DNA from: Neobacillus cucumis | GTDB lineage: Bacteria; Bacillota; Bacilli; Bacillales_B; DSM-18226 | DNA: 64,000 nucleotides | NCBI RefSeq assembly: GCF_023715505.1 | Contig: NZ_JAMBOH010000007.1 | Coordinates: 1 to 64,000 of the forward strand | Reading direction: 5' to 3' | Part shown: positions 52,111 to 60,007 of the stretch, piece by piece | Layout: each line of letters begins with the position of its first letter | Position numbering within the stretch: the first letter of the stretch is position 1 | The notes under the pieces: generated by a model | The model's input: only the letters and a program-made list of their open reading frames with translations | What the model was told of the DNA's origin: nothing | The model's database searches: none | Translations under genes and position numbers: made by a program

Positions 52111-52584
52111 TTAAATGGTCACAGGCTCTAACTCTACTAATGAACGGTACTTTCCACTGTAAAAAATTAATGGCTCAGCATCTTCAAGGTGAATATCGGT
52201 AACCTTGCCAATAAACAAGGTGTGGTCCCCTTCCACATGCTCAGCCGATACTTCACAGGCAACTTGGGCAACGGCACCAGGTAAAACAGGCTTTCCATCA
52301 AGGCGGTCAAATACTACTTCCTTTTTTAATTGTCCGGCGAAAATCATGGAAAGCTCTTGCTGATCAGCGGCTAAGATATTAACAGTGAAATTCTTGCTTT
52401 CTTTTATTTTGTTTAAGATTTTTGCTTTTTCTCCGATAGAAATAACCACAAGCTTTGGATCAAGCGATACGGACATGAACGCATTCGCTGTCATTCCGTG
52501 GACATCACCTTCTGCATCAGTAGCTATAACGGTTACCCCTGTTGCAAACTTCCCCATCGCACTGCGAAACTGACGATCATCCAT
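52111..52584 (-). CDS. Flavin reductase of the two-component monooxygenase
   Basis: A 157-aa HpaC/HsaB-like NAD(P)H:flavin oxidoreductase. RQFRSAMGKFATGVTVIATD, GMTANAFMSVSLDPKLVVISIGEKAKIL, FTVNILAADQQELSMIFAG and VEGDHTLFIGKVTDIHLEDAEPLIFYSGKYRSL are diagnostic. It delivers reduced FMN or FAD to the oxygenase encoded upstream. ATG behind GGGGG. It is separated from the oxygenase by a GC-rich palindromic repeat. Confidence 0.92.
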   Translation of the reverse strand: MDDRQFRSAMGKFATGVTVIATDAEGDVHGMTANAFMSVSLDPKLVVISIGEKAKILNKIKESKNFTVNILAADQQELSMIFAGQLKKEVVFDRLDGKPVLPGAVAQVACEVSAEHVEGDHTLFIGKVTDIHLEDAEPLIFYSGKYRSLVELEPVTI

Positions 52585-52633
52585 TATAAAAATCCCCCTA
52601 TTTTTTTATATAATTGCATTGTTAATCTGGAAT

Positions 52634-52764
52634 GTTGATTTCCACTCCAGGCGGCAAGCGGTTCGCGGGCGTGCCGGGGAGCCTCATCGACGTACTTGCG
52701 CCTGCGGGGTCTCCCCGGCCCCGTACTCCCGCAGGAGTCTTCGCCGCCTTTCGCTCCAATCAAC
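52634..52764. repeat. GC-rich palindromic intergenic repeat, 131 bp
   Basis: It begins GTTGATT and ends AATCAAC, with extended complementarity inwards (GGCGGCAAGCG / CGCCGCCTTTCGC, GCCGGGGAG / CTCCCCGGC, CGCGGG / CCCGCAG). Much richer in GC than its surroundings. It resembles a repeat class I recall as frequent in Bacillus genomes (inference). It lies between the oxygenase and reductase genes. Confidence 0.8.
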
Positions 52765-52811
52765 AAGCTAAAATACTACAATAGTCATAAAAAAGCCGAT
52801 TTCCAGACCTC

Positions 52812-53996
52812 TTATCCCCTAACTCCACTTTCAAAGCCGAACAAATCCTTACCATATGCTGCAACAGCATCTTCATATAATGATGTCTTATGTGTAGCTA
52901 CAGCAATGATATCTCGTAGGAATAATTCCATTGGGCCGCCTTTATAAAGGGCGCCTCCGCCTAGAGTTAACAGCGATCTTACCGCAATATCGGTGCAGAG
53001 CTTAATCGCTTTTGTACGAATGGCAAAAAATTCAGAAGGCGGTGTTTTACAGCCATCTTTTTCATAGTTTTCAAGCAGGTCAATATATTTTTCCAATAAT
53101 GCCTCTGCCATGTGAAAATCTGTTGTCATTTCTGCTAATACCCGCTGGCTTCTTGGTGACTCACTTTCTCTTACTCCATCCATTAAGCGCACTCGTTTTT
53201 CAGTCAGCACTTTGAATTCCCGAAGCATCCGTTCTGCCCCGCCCAGTGCCATGTAGCCGAAACCTATATAGAAGGAAGGGAAAAATGGGACATGATAGAA
53301 AGGATAGTCCACATCGTATTCTTCAAAAGGTGGTCTTCGAGTAAGTTCTGCCTGGTCCAAACGTAAAATCCGGTCCATTGGGACATATACATTATCAGCA
53401 ATAATTTGGTTACTTCCCGATCCTCTCAAGCCAAATGTATCCCAATTGCGGATTACCTCCACCTCAGAAGTTTTTAACATCGGCAGGCAGTATACTGGTT
53501 TCTCACTTTCTGGGAACTGAATCATCACTCCAACGCCAACCCAGTCACTGTAATTGATGCCGCTTACAAAACTCCATTTACCACTGATGCGATACCCCTC
53601 TCCATCACGTTCTGCTTTACCTAAGGCGGCAAAGATATCGGCAATTAATCCGCCATGATTGACAATCTCGTCGGCACCCTTTTCAGGAAGAAAGGCTGGA
53701 AGCATGTTGTGGAGAGGGTATAAATATGTCAGCCATGCTGCCGAAATATTATAGTTGGCCACCTTGCGAACTACTCTGGCAAACGTTTTCAAATCTGCTT
53801 GTGGACCGCCATATTTTTTTGGAAGCATCATCCGTGAAATTTGTGTTTCTTTAATCATATTCACAACATTTTGTGAAATCGTGGCATTTTTCTCAGCCTC
53901 TAAGGCTTCCTGTTCCGCTAATTTTCCAATTCGTTCTGCGCCGGCTAATAATTCTTCGACGGTCACATCTTCCCCTTTTAAAACGATACTAGCCAT
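52812..53996 (-). CDS. Flavin-dependent aromatic monooxygenase (acyl-CoA dehydrogenase fold)
   Basis: A 394-aa group D flavin monooxygenase resembling HsaA and the C2 oxygenase of p-hydroxyphenylacetate hydroxylase. Fold landmarks: SRMMLPKKYGGPQADLKTFARVVRKVA, GKWSFVSGINYSDWVGVGVM, RNWDTFGLRGSGSNQIIADNVYVP and the C-terminal LGGGALYKGGPMELFLRDIIAVATH. It uses reduced flavin and O2 to hydroxylate a phenol ortho to its OH, giving the catechol for the LigB-type enzyme. First gene of the cluster; RBS GGAGAGG; a cre box lies 70 bp upstream. Confidence 0.88.
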   Translation of the reverse strand: MASIVLKGEDVTVEELLAGAERIGKLAEQEALEAEKNATISQNVVNMIKETQISRMMLPKKYGGPQADLKTFARVVRKVANYNISAAWLTYLYPLHNMLPAFLPEKGADEIVNHGGLIADIFAALGKAERDGEGYRISGKWSFVSGINYSDWVGVGVMIQFPESEKPVYCLPMLKTSEVEVIRNWDTFGLRGSGSNQIIADNVYVPMDRILRLDQAELTRRPPFEEYDVDYPFYHVPFFPSFYIGFGYMALGGAERMLREFKVLTEKRVRLMDGVRESESPRSQRVLAEMTTDFHMAEALLEKYIDLLENYEKDGCKTPPSEFFAIRTKAIKLCTDIAVRSLLTLGGGALYKGGPMELFLRDIIAVATHKTSLYEDAVAAYGKDLFGFESGVRG

Positions 53997-54066
53997 TTCT
54001 TTGACACCTCTCCATTTTTTTTAATAATAAAGTGATTGTGGACTACTGTCCGTTAGAAATTAAATT

Positions 54067-54080
54067 TGACATCGCTTACA
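54067..54080 (-). promoter_or_regulatory. cre box upstream of the aromatic operon
   Basis: On the minus strand TGTAAGCGATGTCA matches the CcpA consensus TGWNANCGNTNWCA at every defined position. It lies about 70 bp before the monooxygenase start codon, where it would repress the operon in the presence of preferred sugars. I could not assign a confident promoter in 54,085-54,180. Confidence 0.7.
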
Positions 54081-54208
54081 TTTGCATTTCAACTTGCGTT
54101 TCTAATATATTAACCTTGTAAATATTGTATAAAATTCAAAGTCTTCATTCTAGGGCAACTATTGCTCATCATTTTCTTTTTATTAGACAAAAATTGTTCA
54201 TCATATAT

Positions 54209-54432
54209 AAGAAAAGCGCAAGCGCCTTGGTCAGCCCCGATATAGGGCGACTTGTCGACTGGCCGGCGAAAGCAAGGCCAAAGACTAGTCGCCCTTAATG
54301 CGTACAGAAGGCGTTAGCTTTCTGTAGCCAAGCACAAGACGAGCCGGCCGAAAGGTTGCTCTTTAACCTTTTGGACGGATTGGCTTGTGACCTCGAGGGG
54401 CTAGGCGCTGGAGCTGGACAATTTTCGAAGTC
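54209..54432 (+). repeat. Interspersed modular repeat, copy C (internally deleted)
   Basis: It starts AAAAGCGCAAGCGCCTTGG and ends GCGCTGGAGCTGGACAATT like copy B but jumps from the GGACGGATTG block directly to GGCTTGTGACCTCGAGG, so it lacks the roughly 150-bp central module carrying the strong hairpin. It lies between the regulator and the operon. Confidence 0.85.
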
Positions 54433-54461
54433 AAAAACATTTATACTTTCTTATCTTTTAA

Positions 54462-54530
54462 AAAAAGCGCAAGGCGCCCGCCTATCGGCTTGTGGGCCCG
54501 AGCTGACGGCGCCTGGAACTGGACAATTCA
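54462..54530 (+). repeat. Interspersed modular repeat, minimal copy D
   Basis: It has only the two ends of the family: AAAAGCGCAAGGCGCC and GGCGCCTGGAACTGGACAATT around a short GC-rich core. It is placed 30 bp after copy C. Confidence 0.7.
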
Positions 54531-54565
54531 CGAAGTCGAAATTTATACTTCTTGTATAGATAGAA

Positions 54566-54596
54566 AAAAGCCATCCGGTCTAGCCGGATGGCTTTT
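54566..54596 (-). terminator. Terminator of the regulator gene
   Basis: AAAAGCCATCCGG/CCGGATGGCTTTTTT stem on the minus strand overlapping the stop codon. It isolates the regulator transcript from the operon. Confidence 0.88.
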
Positions 54597-56460
54597 AATC
54601 TAAACTGATTTCCCCCATCGCAATTAACGATTTTATAATTAAAAGTAATTGATGCATTTCGTTGGGATCACGTAAATCTTTTTCTAGTAGGCTTTCTATC
54701 CGACTAACCCTATGCCTGAGACCGCTCATTGATAAGGCTAAATCATTCATCGTTTGTTCAAGCTTTCCACCGTTTAATAAAAAACTATACAAGGTTTTTA
54801 GAAGTTCGACCATTCTTGGATCTACTAAGTTATATAAAGGACCAAGCTCCTGCTCGGCAATCATTCGAATTCCACTGATATTTTTCGAGTTTATCAGCAC
54901 ACCGACGATTCCTAGGGATTGAAAGGGAACAATCTTCTTCTTTACGGCTAAACGTAAGGCAATCGCAGCTTCTTCGTAACATTTAGGGGCTTGGTGAATA
55001 TCGTCACCTAAACGGCTGATGCCCATCTTAAAATGACCTTCAGGATAATTTCCAATCATATAGTTAATATATTCTTGCATCACTTCATAGATCGATTTTT
55101 TATTGATCGTTTCATTTGTAATCAATAAGACCAAGTTGCCGTCCCGATGTCCTACTAATATATTATGCTTTTTTTCCTTAAAATAACGGAAGGTGGTTTC
55201 AAAGACATGTTCCTGCAGGAGGAATTCATCCTCAATCGAACCCTGTATTTTCTTATATTCCATTACCGATATATAATAATTTTGCTCAAGATCTAAGCCT
55301 GTATATTTGCCTCGCTTTGATATCTCATTTTTAGGCAGTCTGCCCTCTAAGATTTGTTCCAAAAAGCTGCCCTTCATTCTTTCAAAGGTTTCAAACTTGG
55401 TTTTTTCATTTAAGAGAATAAGAGAGGCGGCATTGGCAAACCGATCTAAGAACAAATAATCCTCTTCATGGTGATGCTCCATTTGATCATAAACAAAGCT
55501 GCAATAACCGATTACTTCTTTTTGTAATAGAATTGGGGTAATGAGACGTTCCTGAGTTTCAGTTTTGATGATCTTTTTTCTAAAAGGGAAAAGTCGATTG
55601 GTATCTAGACTCTTTTCTTGGGAATAACACTCCATATCTGATTTTACCCGTAAAAATTGTTCCTCCTGCAGGCCTGAAAAAGTGATTGTGCGAAGAGCTG
55701 TATCCTCCACGATAATGGGGATTTGAACCAGTTCATAAACCATATCGGCTAACGTCTGCAAGTCAGTACCATTGATAATCTCTTCGGTCAGCTTGTTTTG
55801 AAAATTAGCCAAACGTGTGACCACGTTTTTTTGGTCTAGGAGCTGATCATACGTATATTCAAGTTCCTTCACAATGGGTGCTTCATTATAAAAATCCAGC
55901 TCATGCTCGTCTTGAAGTTCTGTTTCCCATTCTTTTTTTGGCTTCATCTCCCAGCAGCATTTCGGGTCCCCTTTTCCAACACAGGAAATTTCTCTGGCTA
56001 GAAGAGGTTCCCCAAAGATGGTTGTCATAAAACCGCTTGCAAAACCAATTAAGGTATGACAGACAGGACCATTTGATATTCCAAAACGATTTAAATGTTC
56101 CTCGGCCTCATATGAATCTATCCAAGTTCCGAACGAATGAAAATGTTTGATCCTTTGCTTCTCATCCACATCAAAATTACATTCATGCTTGATCCCTCTT
56201 ATATGGCCATTTAGTATATGAAGGATCGGTCCATTCTTGATGAGATATTCGAGAGAGGATTCGGTTTGCAACGCTTCTTTAGCATTTTTCACACCCATTT
56301 CCCAGCCATAATGAAATAAGAACCCCTTAATTCTCTTAATCCCAATATTTTTGGCAAGCTGCTGCCTGAGGATACCGAATACAGACGCAGATGTGATTAT
56401 CTTCCTGTCACCAGCAACCTCCTCAAGGCTATAACTCTCTTCCGCAACTATAACAGTCAC
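54595..56460 (-). CDS. XylR_N/V4R-PucR type regulator of aromatic catabolism
   Basis: A 621-aa regulator. Residues 30-190 form an XylR N-terminal (activator of aromatic catabolism) plus V4R module: GFLFHYGWEMGVKNAKEALQ, GFASGFMTTIFGEPLLAREISCVGKGDPKCCWEM (Cys-rich V4R end). Residues 205-225 form the helical B-linker, 230-345 a GAF-like domain, and the C-terminus a PucR-type HTH (LYSFLLNGGKLEQTMNDLALSMSGLRHRVSRIESLLEKDLRDP). There is no AAA+ sigma-54 domain. It should bind the aromatic substrate or intermediate and activate the operon. GTG start. Confidence 0.9.
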   Translation of the reverse strand: MTVIVAEESYSLEEVAGDRKIITSASVFGILRQQLAKNIGIKRIKGFLFHYGWEMGVKNAKEALQTESSLEYLIKNGPILHILNGHIRGIKHECNFDVDEKQRIKHFHSFGTWIDSYEAEEHLNRFGISNGPVCHTLIGFASGFMTTIFGEPLLAREISCVGKGDPKCCWEMKPKKEWETELQDEHELDFYNEAPIVKELEYTYDQLLDQKNVVTRLANFQNKLTEEIINGTDLQTLADMVYELVQIPIIVEDTALRTITFSGLQEEQFLRVKSDMECYSQEKSLDTNRLFPFRKKIIKTETQERLITPILLQKEVIGYCSFVYDQMEHHHEEDYLFLDRFANAASLILLNEKTKFETFERMKGSFLEQILEGRLPKNEISKRGKYTGLDLEQNYYISVMEYKKIQGSIEDEFLLQEHVFETTFRYFKEKKHNILVGHRDGNLVLLITNETINKKSIYEVMQEYINYMIGNYPEGHFKMGISRLGDDIHQAPKCYEEAAIALRLAVKKKIVPFQSLGIVGVLINSKNISGIRMIAEQELGPLYNLVDPRMVELLKTLYSFLLNGGKLEQTMNDLALSMSGLRHRVSRIESLLEKDLRDPNEMHQLLLIIKSLIAMGEISLD

Positions 56461-56492
56461 ACTAACACATCCTCTTTGAGATCAGTTTAAAA

Positions 56493-56506
56493 AGTAAGCG
56501 CTTTTA
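56493..56506 (-). promoter_or_regulatory. cre-like box at the regulator promoter
   Basis: TAAAAGCGCTTACT on the minus strand (12 of 14 positions of the CcpA consensus) directly behind the -10 box of the regulator gene. Confidence 0.5.
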
Positions 56507-56511
56507 CCATT

Positions 56512-56540
56512 ATTCTAGTCTAAAGATTGAGAGAGTTCAA
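56512..56540 (-). promoter_or_regulatory. Sigma-A promoter of the regulator gene
   Basis: TTGAAC, 17-bp spacer, TAGAAT on the minus strand; start of transcription expected about 45 bp before the GTG. Confidence 0.65.
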
Positions 56541-56649
56541 AATTTTTTGTAGTGTGTTGGTATAGACGACCACCCAGATACCTTCTTTAAATCCAATATC
56601 ATCAAAAACGATGCCTAATCTAATAAGCATCGTTTAGGTAAGCCGTGTA

Positions 56650-57297
56650 TTATTGTTTCACTTTTAACCCTATCAAAGAAACAAATCCTATTGCCTGTTC
56701 TGGTGAAACTTCACAGCCAGCCAGACTTTCAATTGACACATTTAGTCGTTCAAATCGACACGTACTAATGTCAATCCCTTTCAACGATGTTTGTTCAAAA
56801 TGCGCATCATTTAAGTCGCATTCTGTTAACTTTACTTTGGAAAGCTTACTATCATAAAAGTTCGCACTCTGTAACGTACTTTGCTGAAAGGCCACCAGTT
56901 TTAAACTTGCATCGACAAACTCACTGAAATTCGCCAAACAGTTTTCAAATGTTACATTTCCCAAATTTGCATCTGAGAAGTCCACGCCCATTAACTTGCA
57001 GTCCCTAAAGGAAACGCGATGGATGATTCCCTCACTAAATCTGGCATTAGACAGGTCACAGTTTTCAAAAACAACATCCGTCATATCAATTCTATGGAGT
57101 TTAGCATTGAGAAACGTTACATTTTTAAAGACAACTCCTGAAAGTATCAGGTTATTAATTTCGACCTCATCTGCCCGAGATCCGGTCACCATGCAGTTGA
57201 TTAACTGCGGTTCTTCTTCATGATAAAGATCATCAAAATTAGCTTTACTTAAGTTGGATAAGATTTTGGGAGATTCGATTTTAAGTCCTTTTCCCAT
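56650..57297 (-). CDS. Pentapeptide repeat protein, Qnr-like size
   Basis: A 215-aa protein made almost wholly of A(D/N)LXX-type repeats (LNAKLHRIDMTDVVFENCDLSNARF, SDANLGNVTFENC, YDSKLSKVKLTECDLNDAHFEQ), interrupted by no clear loops, ending in EQAIGFVSLIGLKVKQ, which recalls the C-terminal dimer helix of Qnr proteins. Qnr-type DNA mimics protect gyrase from quinolones; whether this one does is unknown. RBS AAAGGGTG. Confidence 0.8.
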   Translation of the reverse strand: MGKGLKIESPKILSNLSKANFDDLYHEEEPQLINCMVTGSRADEVEINNLILSGVVFKNVTFLNAKLHRIDMTDVVFENCDLSNARFSEGIIHRVSFRDCKLMGVDFSDANLGNVTFENCLANFSEFVDASLKLVAFQQSTLQSANFYDSKLSKVKLTECDLNDAHFEQTSLKGIDISTCRFERLNVSIESLAGCEVSPEQAIGFVSLIGLKVKQ

Positions 57298-57507
57298 ATG
57301 AAAACACCCTTTATTTAGATATTATTAGGTAACTCTAACATATGGCAGCATCAGATGATAGGTCTTTTAATTATGAAAAAAATATGTCAAAGTGCTTAAA
57401 TTTAAAAACTGTACACCAATATCCCCCAAAATAAACAGCTATTAAATTTCAAATTAACTATAAAAGAGTTAAAAGAAAGACCATTTATTAAGAAGGTGTG
57501 ATTTAAT

Positions 57508-57687
57508 ATGGATAAAAGAAAATGGTCAAATAAGGAAATAGAAGAGTTCAGAAAAAGGAATGGTAAATTTGCGTATTATAATAAGGAAGACGCTTATCTC
57601 TTTGTTCCAAAAGCTTTAGGTTTTGGATGGACTTTGAACTGGGCAAATCCACGATCATGGCTGTTTATTTTCCTCATTTTGGAGTAA
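57508..57687 (+). CDS. DUF5808 small protein
   Basis: A 59-aa protein with the DUF5808 pattern: KFAYYNKEDAYLFVPKALGFGWTLNWANPRSW followed by a hydrophobic end (LFIFLIL). RBS AAGGTGTG, ATG start. DUF5808 often forms the cytoplasmic tail of small membrane proteins. Function unknown. It stands alone between the pentapeptide and MFS genes. Confidence 0.75.
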   Translation: MDKRKWSNKEIEEFRKRNGKFAYYNKEDAYLFVPKALGFGWTLNWANPRSWLFIFLILE

Positions 57688-57714
57688 TTATTTTTCGGCA
57701 TATATTTAAATAAG

Positions 57715-57745
57715 GAGCAAAAGCGCTGGAGCTGGACGTCGATAG
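57715..57745 (+). repeat. Fragment of the modular repeat family
   Basis: GCAAAAGCGCTGGAGCTGGAC matches the 3' end of the interspersed family seen at 49.2 and 54.4 kb; the remainder of the element is missing. Confidence 0.5.
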
Positions 57746-57800
57746 TCCGTTTTTTAATTGTTATCCACAAGCGAAAATTTTATAATTTCCTTAACGACAA

Positions 57801-57826
57801 AAAGAGATTGGACTTCCAATCTCTTT
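57801..57826. terminator. Bidirectional terminator
   Basis: Perfect 11-bp stem AAAGAGATTGG/CCAATCTCTTT just past the stop of the minus-strand MFS gene. Confidence 0.8.
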
Positions 57827-57832
57827 GCATTA

Positions 57833-59113
57833 TTAACTCCCCGACAATGACCGAATTTTTCTCAATGAAGGGAACAAATACATCCACAGACCGGCAACAA
57901 TAATCGTTCCGACTCCTCCTATAAAAGCGGCAGGTACCGTGCCGAACAGACCGGCCATCGTTCCCGACTCAAATTCCCCAAGCTGATTGGACGTCCCGAT
58001 AAAGAGTGAGTTTACGGCATTCACACGGCCGCGCATTTCATCTGGTGTTTGCAGTTGGACAAGTGAGGATCTAATCACCACGCTGATGACATCCGAACCT
58101 CCGATTAAAAATAAAGCAAATAAGGAAACAATTAAACTAGTTGAAAGGGCAAAGAGCATCGTGGCCAAGCCAAAAACCGCAAGTGCACCGAACAATTTAA
58201 GTCCGATATTGTTTTTAAGAGGATAATAAGCCAGTACCAATGAAACGATTAATGCTCCCACTGCCGGCGCAGTCCGCATTAACCCTAAGCCCCATGGTCC
58301 CGTATGTAAAATATCCTGGGCATAAATCGGTAAAAGTGCCGTCGCCCCGCCAAGCAGGACAGCAAATAAATCAAGGGAAATCGTTCCCAGTATAACAGGG
58401 TGGCGATAAATAAATTCTAAACCTAAAAAAATCGAACGTATTGAAACTGGCTCCGATTTACGAACAAATTCATGTTCCGGACGAATCATAAATGTTAGAA
58501 TAGCTCCGACAAAGAGCGCAACTGTTGCCGTACTGTATACATATGAAGCTCCGATTGAGAAAAGTAAACCGCCAATCATTGGACCTAATATTTGGGAAGT
58601 CTGTCCTGCAGTGGTGGCTAAAGAAATAGCTTGCTGCAATATCTTTTTCGGAACCAACTGCGGTAATAGAGCTGATGAGGTTGGACCTTCAAAAGCCCGG
58701 CAAGCCCCCAGAATGGCCGCCGCCACTAAAATTTGGTCTCTGCCGAGCCAGCCGCCAATATTGCCATAAAGAAGCAATCCGGCAATGAACGCTTCGATAA
58801 TTTGGCAATAGAAAACGATTTTTCGACGTTCAAACCGATCTGCCACTTGCCCAACTACAAAGGTCAAAAATACCATTGGAATAAACTGAGCAAGACCCAC
58901 TAAACCCAAACTAAAGGCGTCATGTGTCAAATCATACATTTGCCATCCGATGGCGACGGACAGCATTTGAAATGAGGTGGAGGCTAAAATCCTTGATACC
59001 CAATAGTTCCGAAAAGATGGCTGTCTAAAAAGTGAATCACCTGATTGAAGCAAAATCAAATTCACGCCCTTTTTCTCAATAATTACTTTAATTTCAGCAA
59101 TATTATACTCCAT
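57833..59113 (-). CDS. MFS_3 exporter (EntS-like)
   Basis: A 426-aa, 12-TM protein. FRQPSFRNYWVSRILASTSFQMLSVAIGWQMYDLTHDAFSLGLVGLAQFIPMVFLTFVVGQVADRFERRKIVF at the N-terminus, with the motif A region VGQVADRFERRK, is characteristic of MFS_3 exporters for enterobactin-like siderophores or drugs. The RBS of the chosen ATG is weak; a start about 20 codons later (TTG near LLQSGDSLF) would fit the usual N-terminus better. Substrate unknown. Confidence 0.85.
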   Translation of the reverse strand: MEYNIAEIKVIIEKKGVNLILLQSGDSLFRQPSFRNYWVSRILASTSFQMLSVAIGWQMYDLTHDAFSLGLVGLAQFIPMVFLTFVVGQVADRFERRKIVFYCQIIEAFIAGLLLYGNIGGWLGRDQILVAAAILGACRAFEGPTSSALLPQLVPKKILQQAISLATTAGQTSQILGPMIGGLLFSIGASYVYSTATVALFVGAILTFMIRPEHEFVRKSEPVSIRSIFLGLEFIYRHPVILGTISLDLFAVLLGGATALLPIYAQDILHTGPWGLGLMRTAPAVGALIVSLVLAYYPLKNNIGLKLFGALAVFGLATMLFALSTSLIVSLFALFLIGGSDVISVVIRSSLVQLQTPDEMRGRVNAVNSLFIGTSNQLGEFESGTMAGLFGTVPAAFIGGVGTIIVAGLWMYLFPSLRKIRSLSGS

Positions 59114-59417
59114 TTCATGTCGATCTTCATTCCTTTAGTACTTCAGGGCGCTCTAAGCGATGTTTCCCCATTTGGCATCCTGCCGATCCTAACTAGAATT
59201 TCGCAGACTTTACGTTTATACCGGGAAAATTCAACATATTTCCGCGGAAATTTATTTCATTTCCTCAAAATTCCTTATTTAGTTATCTTTTTCGATAATT
59301 TTTTAAGCTATAATAAAGAAAAGCATATTATATTTATCAATATAAATATACGAAACTACGACAATATTTTTTACGTCATACTTTTATAAAATAATTTTTT
59401 TGAAAGGACGTTTCATC

Positions 59418-59999
59418 TTGAAGCTAAAACGGATAGGAAGTGTATTATTTACTTTAACTCTTGTATTGATCTTCATCCTATTCTATTTGGATTCTAAACC
59501 CTCAACGGAATCACCAAAAAAACAGCCTGTTTCCATGCCGACTGAGCTCAATCCGATTGTCAAGGAACGGACCGAACAATTAATTCAGCAGGCGGCAAAA
59601 AAGGGAATTGTGGTAGTGATTACGGATAGTTTCCGTAGTGCAGCAGATCAGGATAAACTTTACCAGCAAGGCCGGACAACTGATGGGAATATTGTCACTA
59701 ATGCCAAAGGAGGAGAGTCCTATCACAATTATGGTCTTGCCATTGATTTTGCATTAGAGACCCCATCAGGTGATGTGGTTTGGGATAGGGAATATGATCG
59801 AAATGGAAATGGAAAAGCCGACTGGGCTGAGGTAGTTAAAATGGCCAAAGCCTTAGGTTTTGAATGGGGCGGCGATTGGAAGGGATTTAAAGATTACCCC
59901 CATTTAGAAATGAATTTTGGTCTGACCATTGCAGATTTACAGAATGGCGAGAGACCCGCCGGTACCTCCTTAACGGCAGATCTCGAAACAGACAATTAG
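59418..59999 (+). CDS. M15 family peptidoglycan peptidase (CwlK/VanY-like)
   Basis: About 193 aa. An N-terminal TM anchor (about 5-22) is followed by an M15 zinc-peptidase domain: ITDSFRSAADQDKLYQQGR, GGESYHNYGLAIDFAL (His and Asp zinc ligands), EVVKMAKALGFEWGGDWKGFKDYPHLEM (third His). It cleaves peptide stems of peptidoglycan, as L-Ala-D-Glu endopeptidase or D,D-carboxypeptidase. TTG start 9 nt behind AAAGGA; the longer frame has no RBS. Confidence 0.9.
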   Translation: MKLKRIGSVLFTLTLVLIFILFYLDSKPSTESPKKQPVSMPTELNPIVKERTEQLIQQAAKKGIVVVITDSFRSAADQDKLYQQGRTTDGNIVTNAKGGESYHNYGLAIDFALETPSGDVVWDREYDRNGNGKADWAEVVKMAKALGFEWGGDWKGFKDYPHLEMNFGLTIADLQNGERPAGTSLTADLETDN

Positions 60000-60007
60000 C
60001 TTTTTAA

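Noticed and set aside
33773..53996. KDPG aldolase as the missing aldolase of the aromatic pathway
   Set aside because: It lies more than 11 kb away in a separate transcript with a reductase and belongs to a different aldolase family from MhpE.
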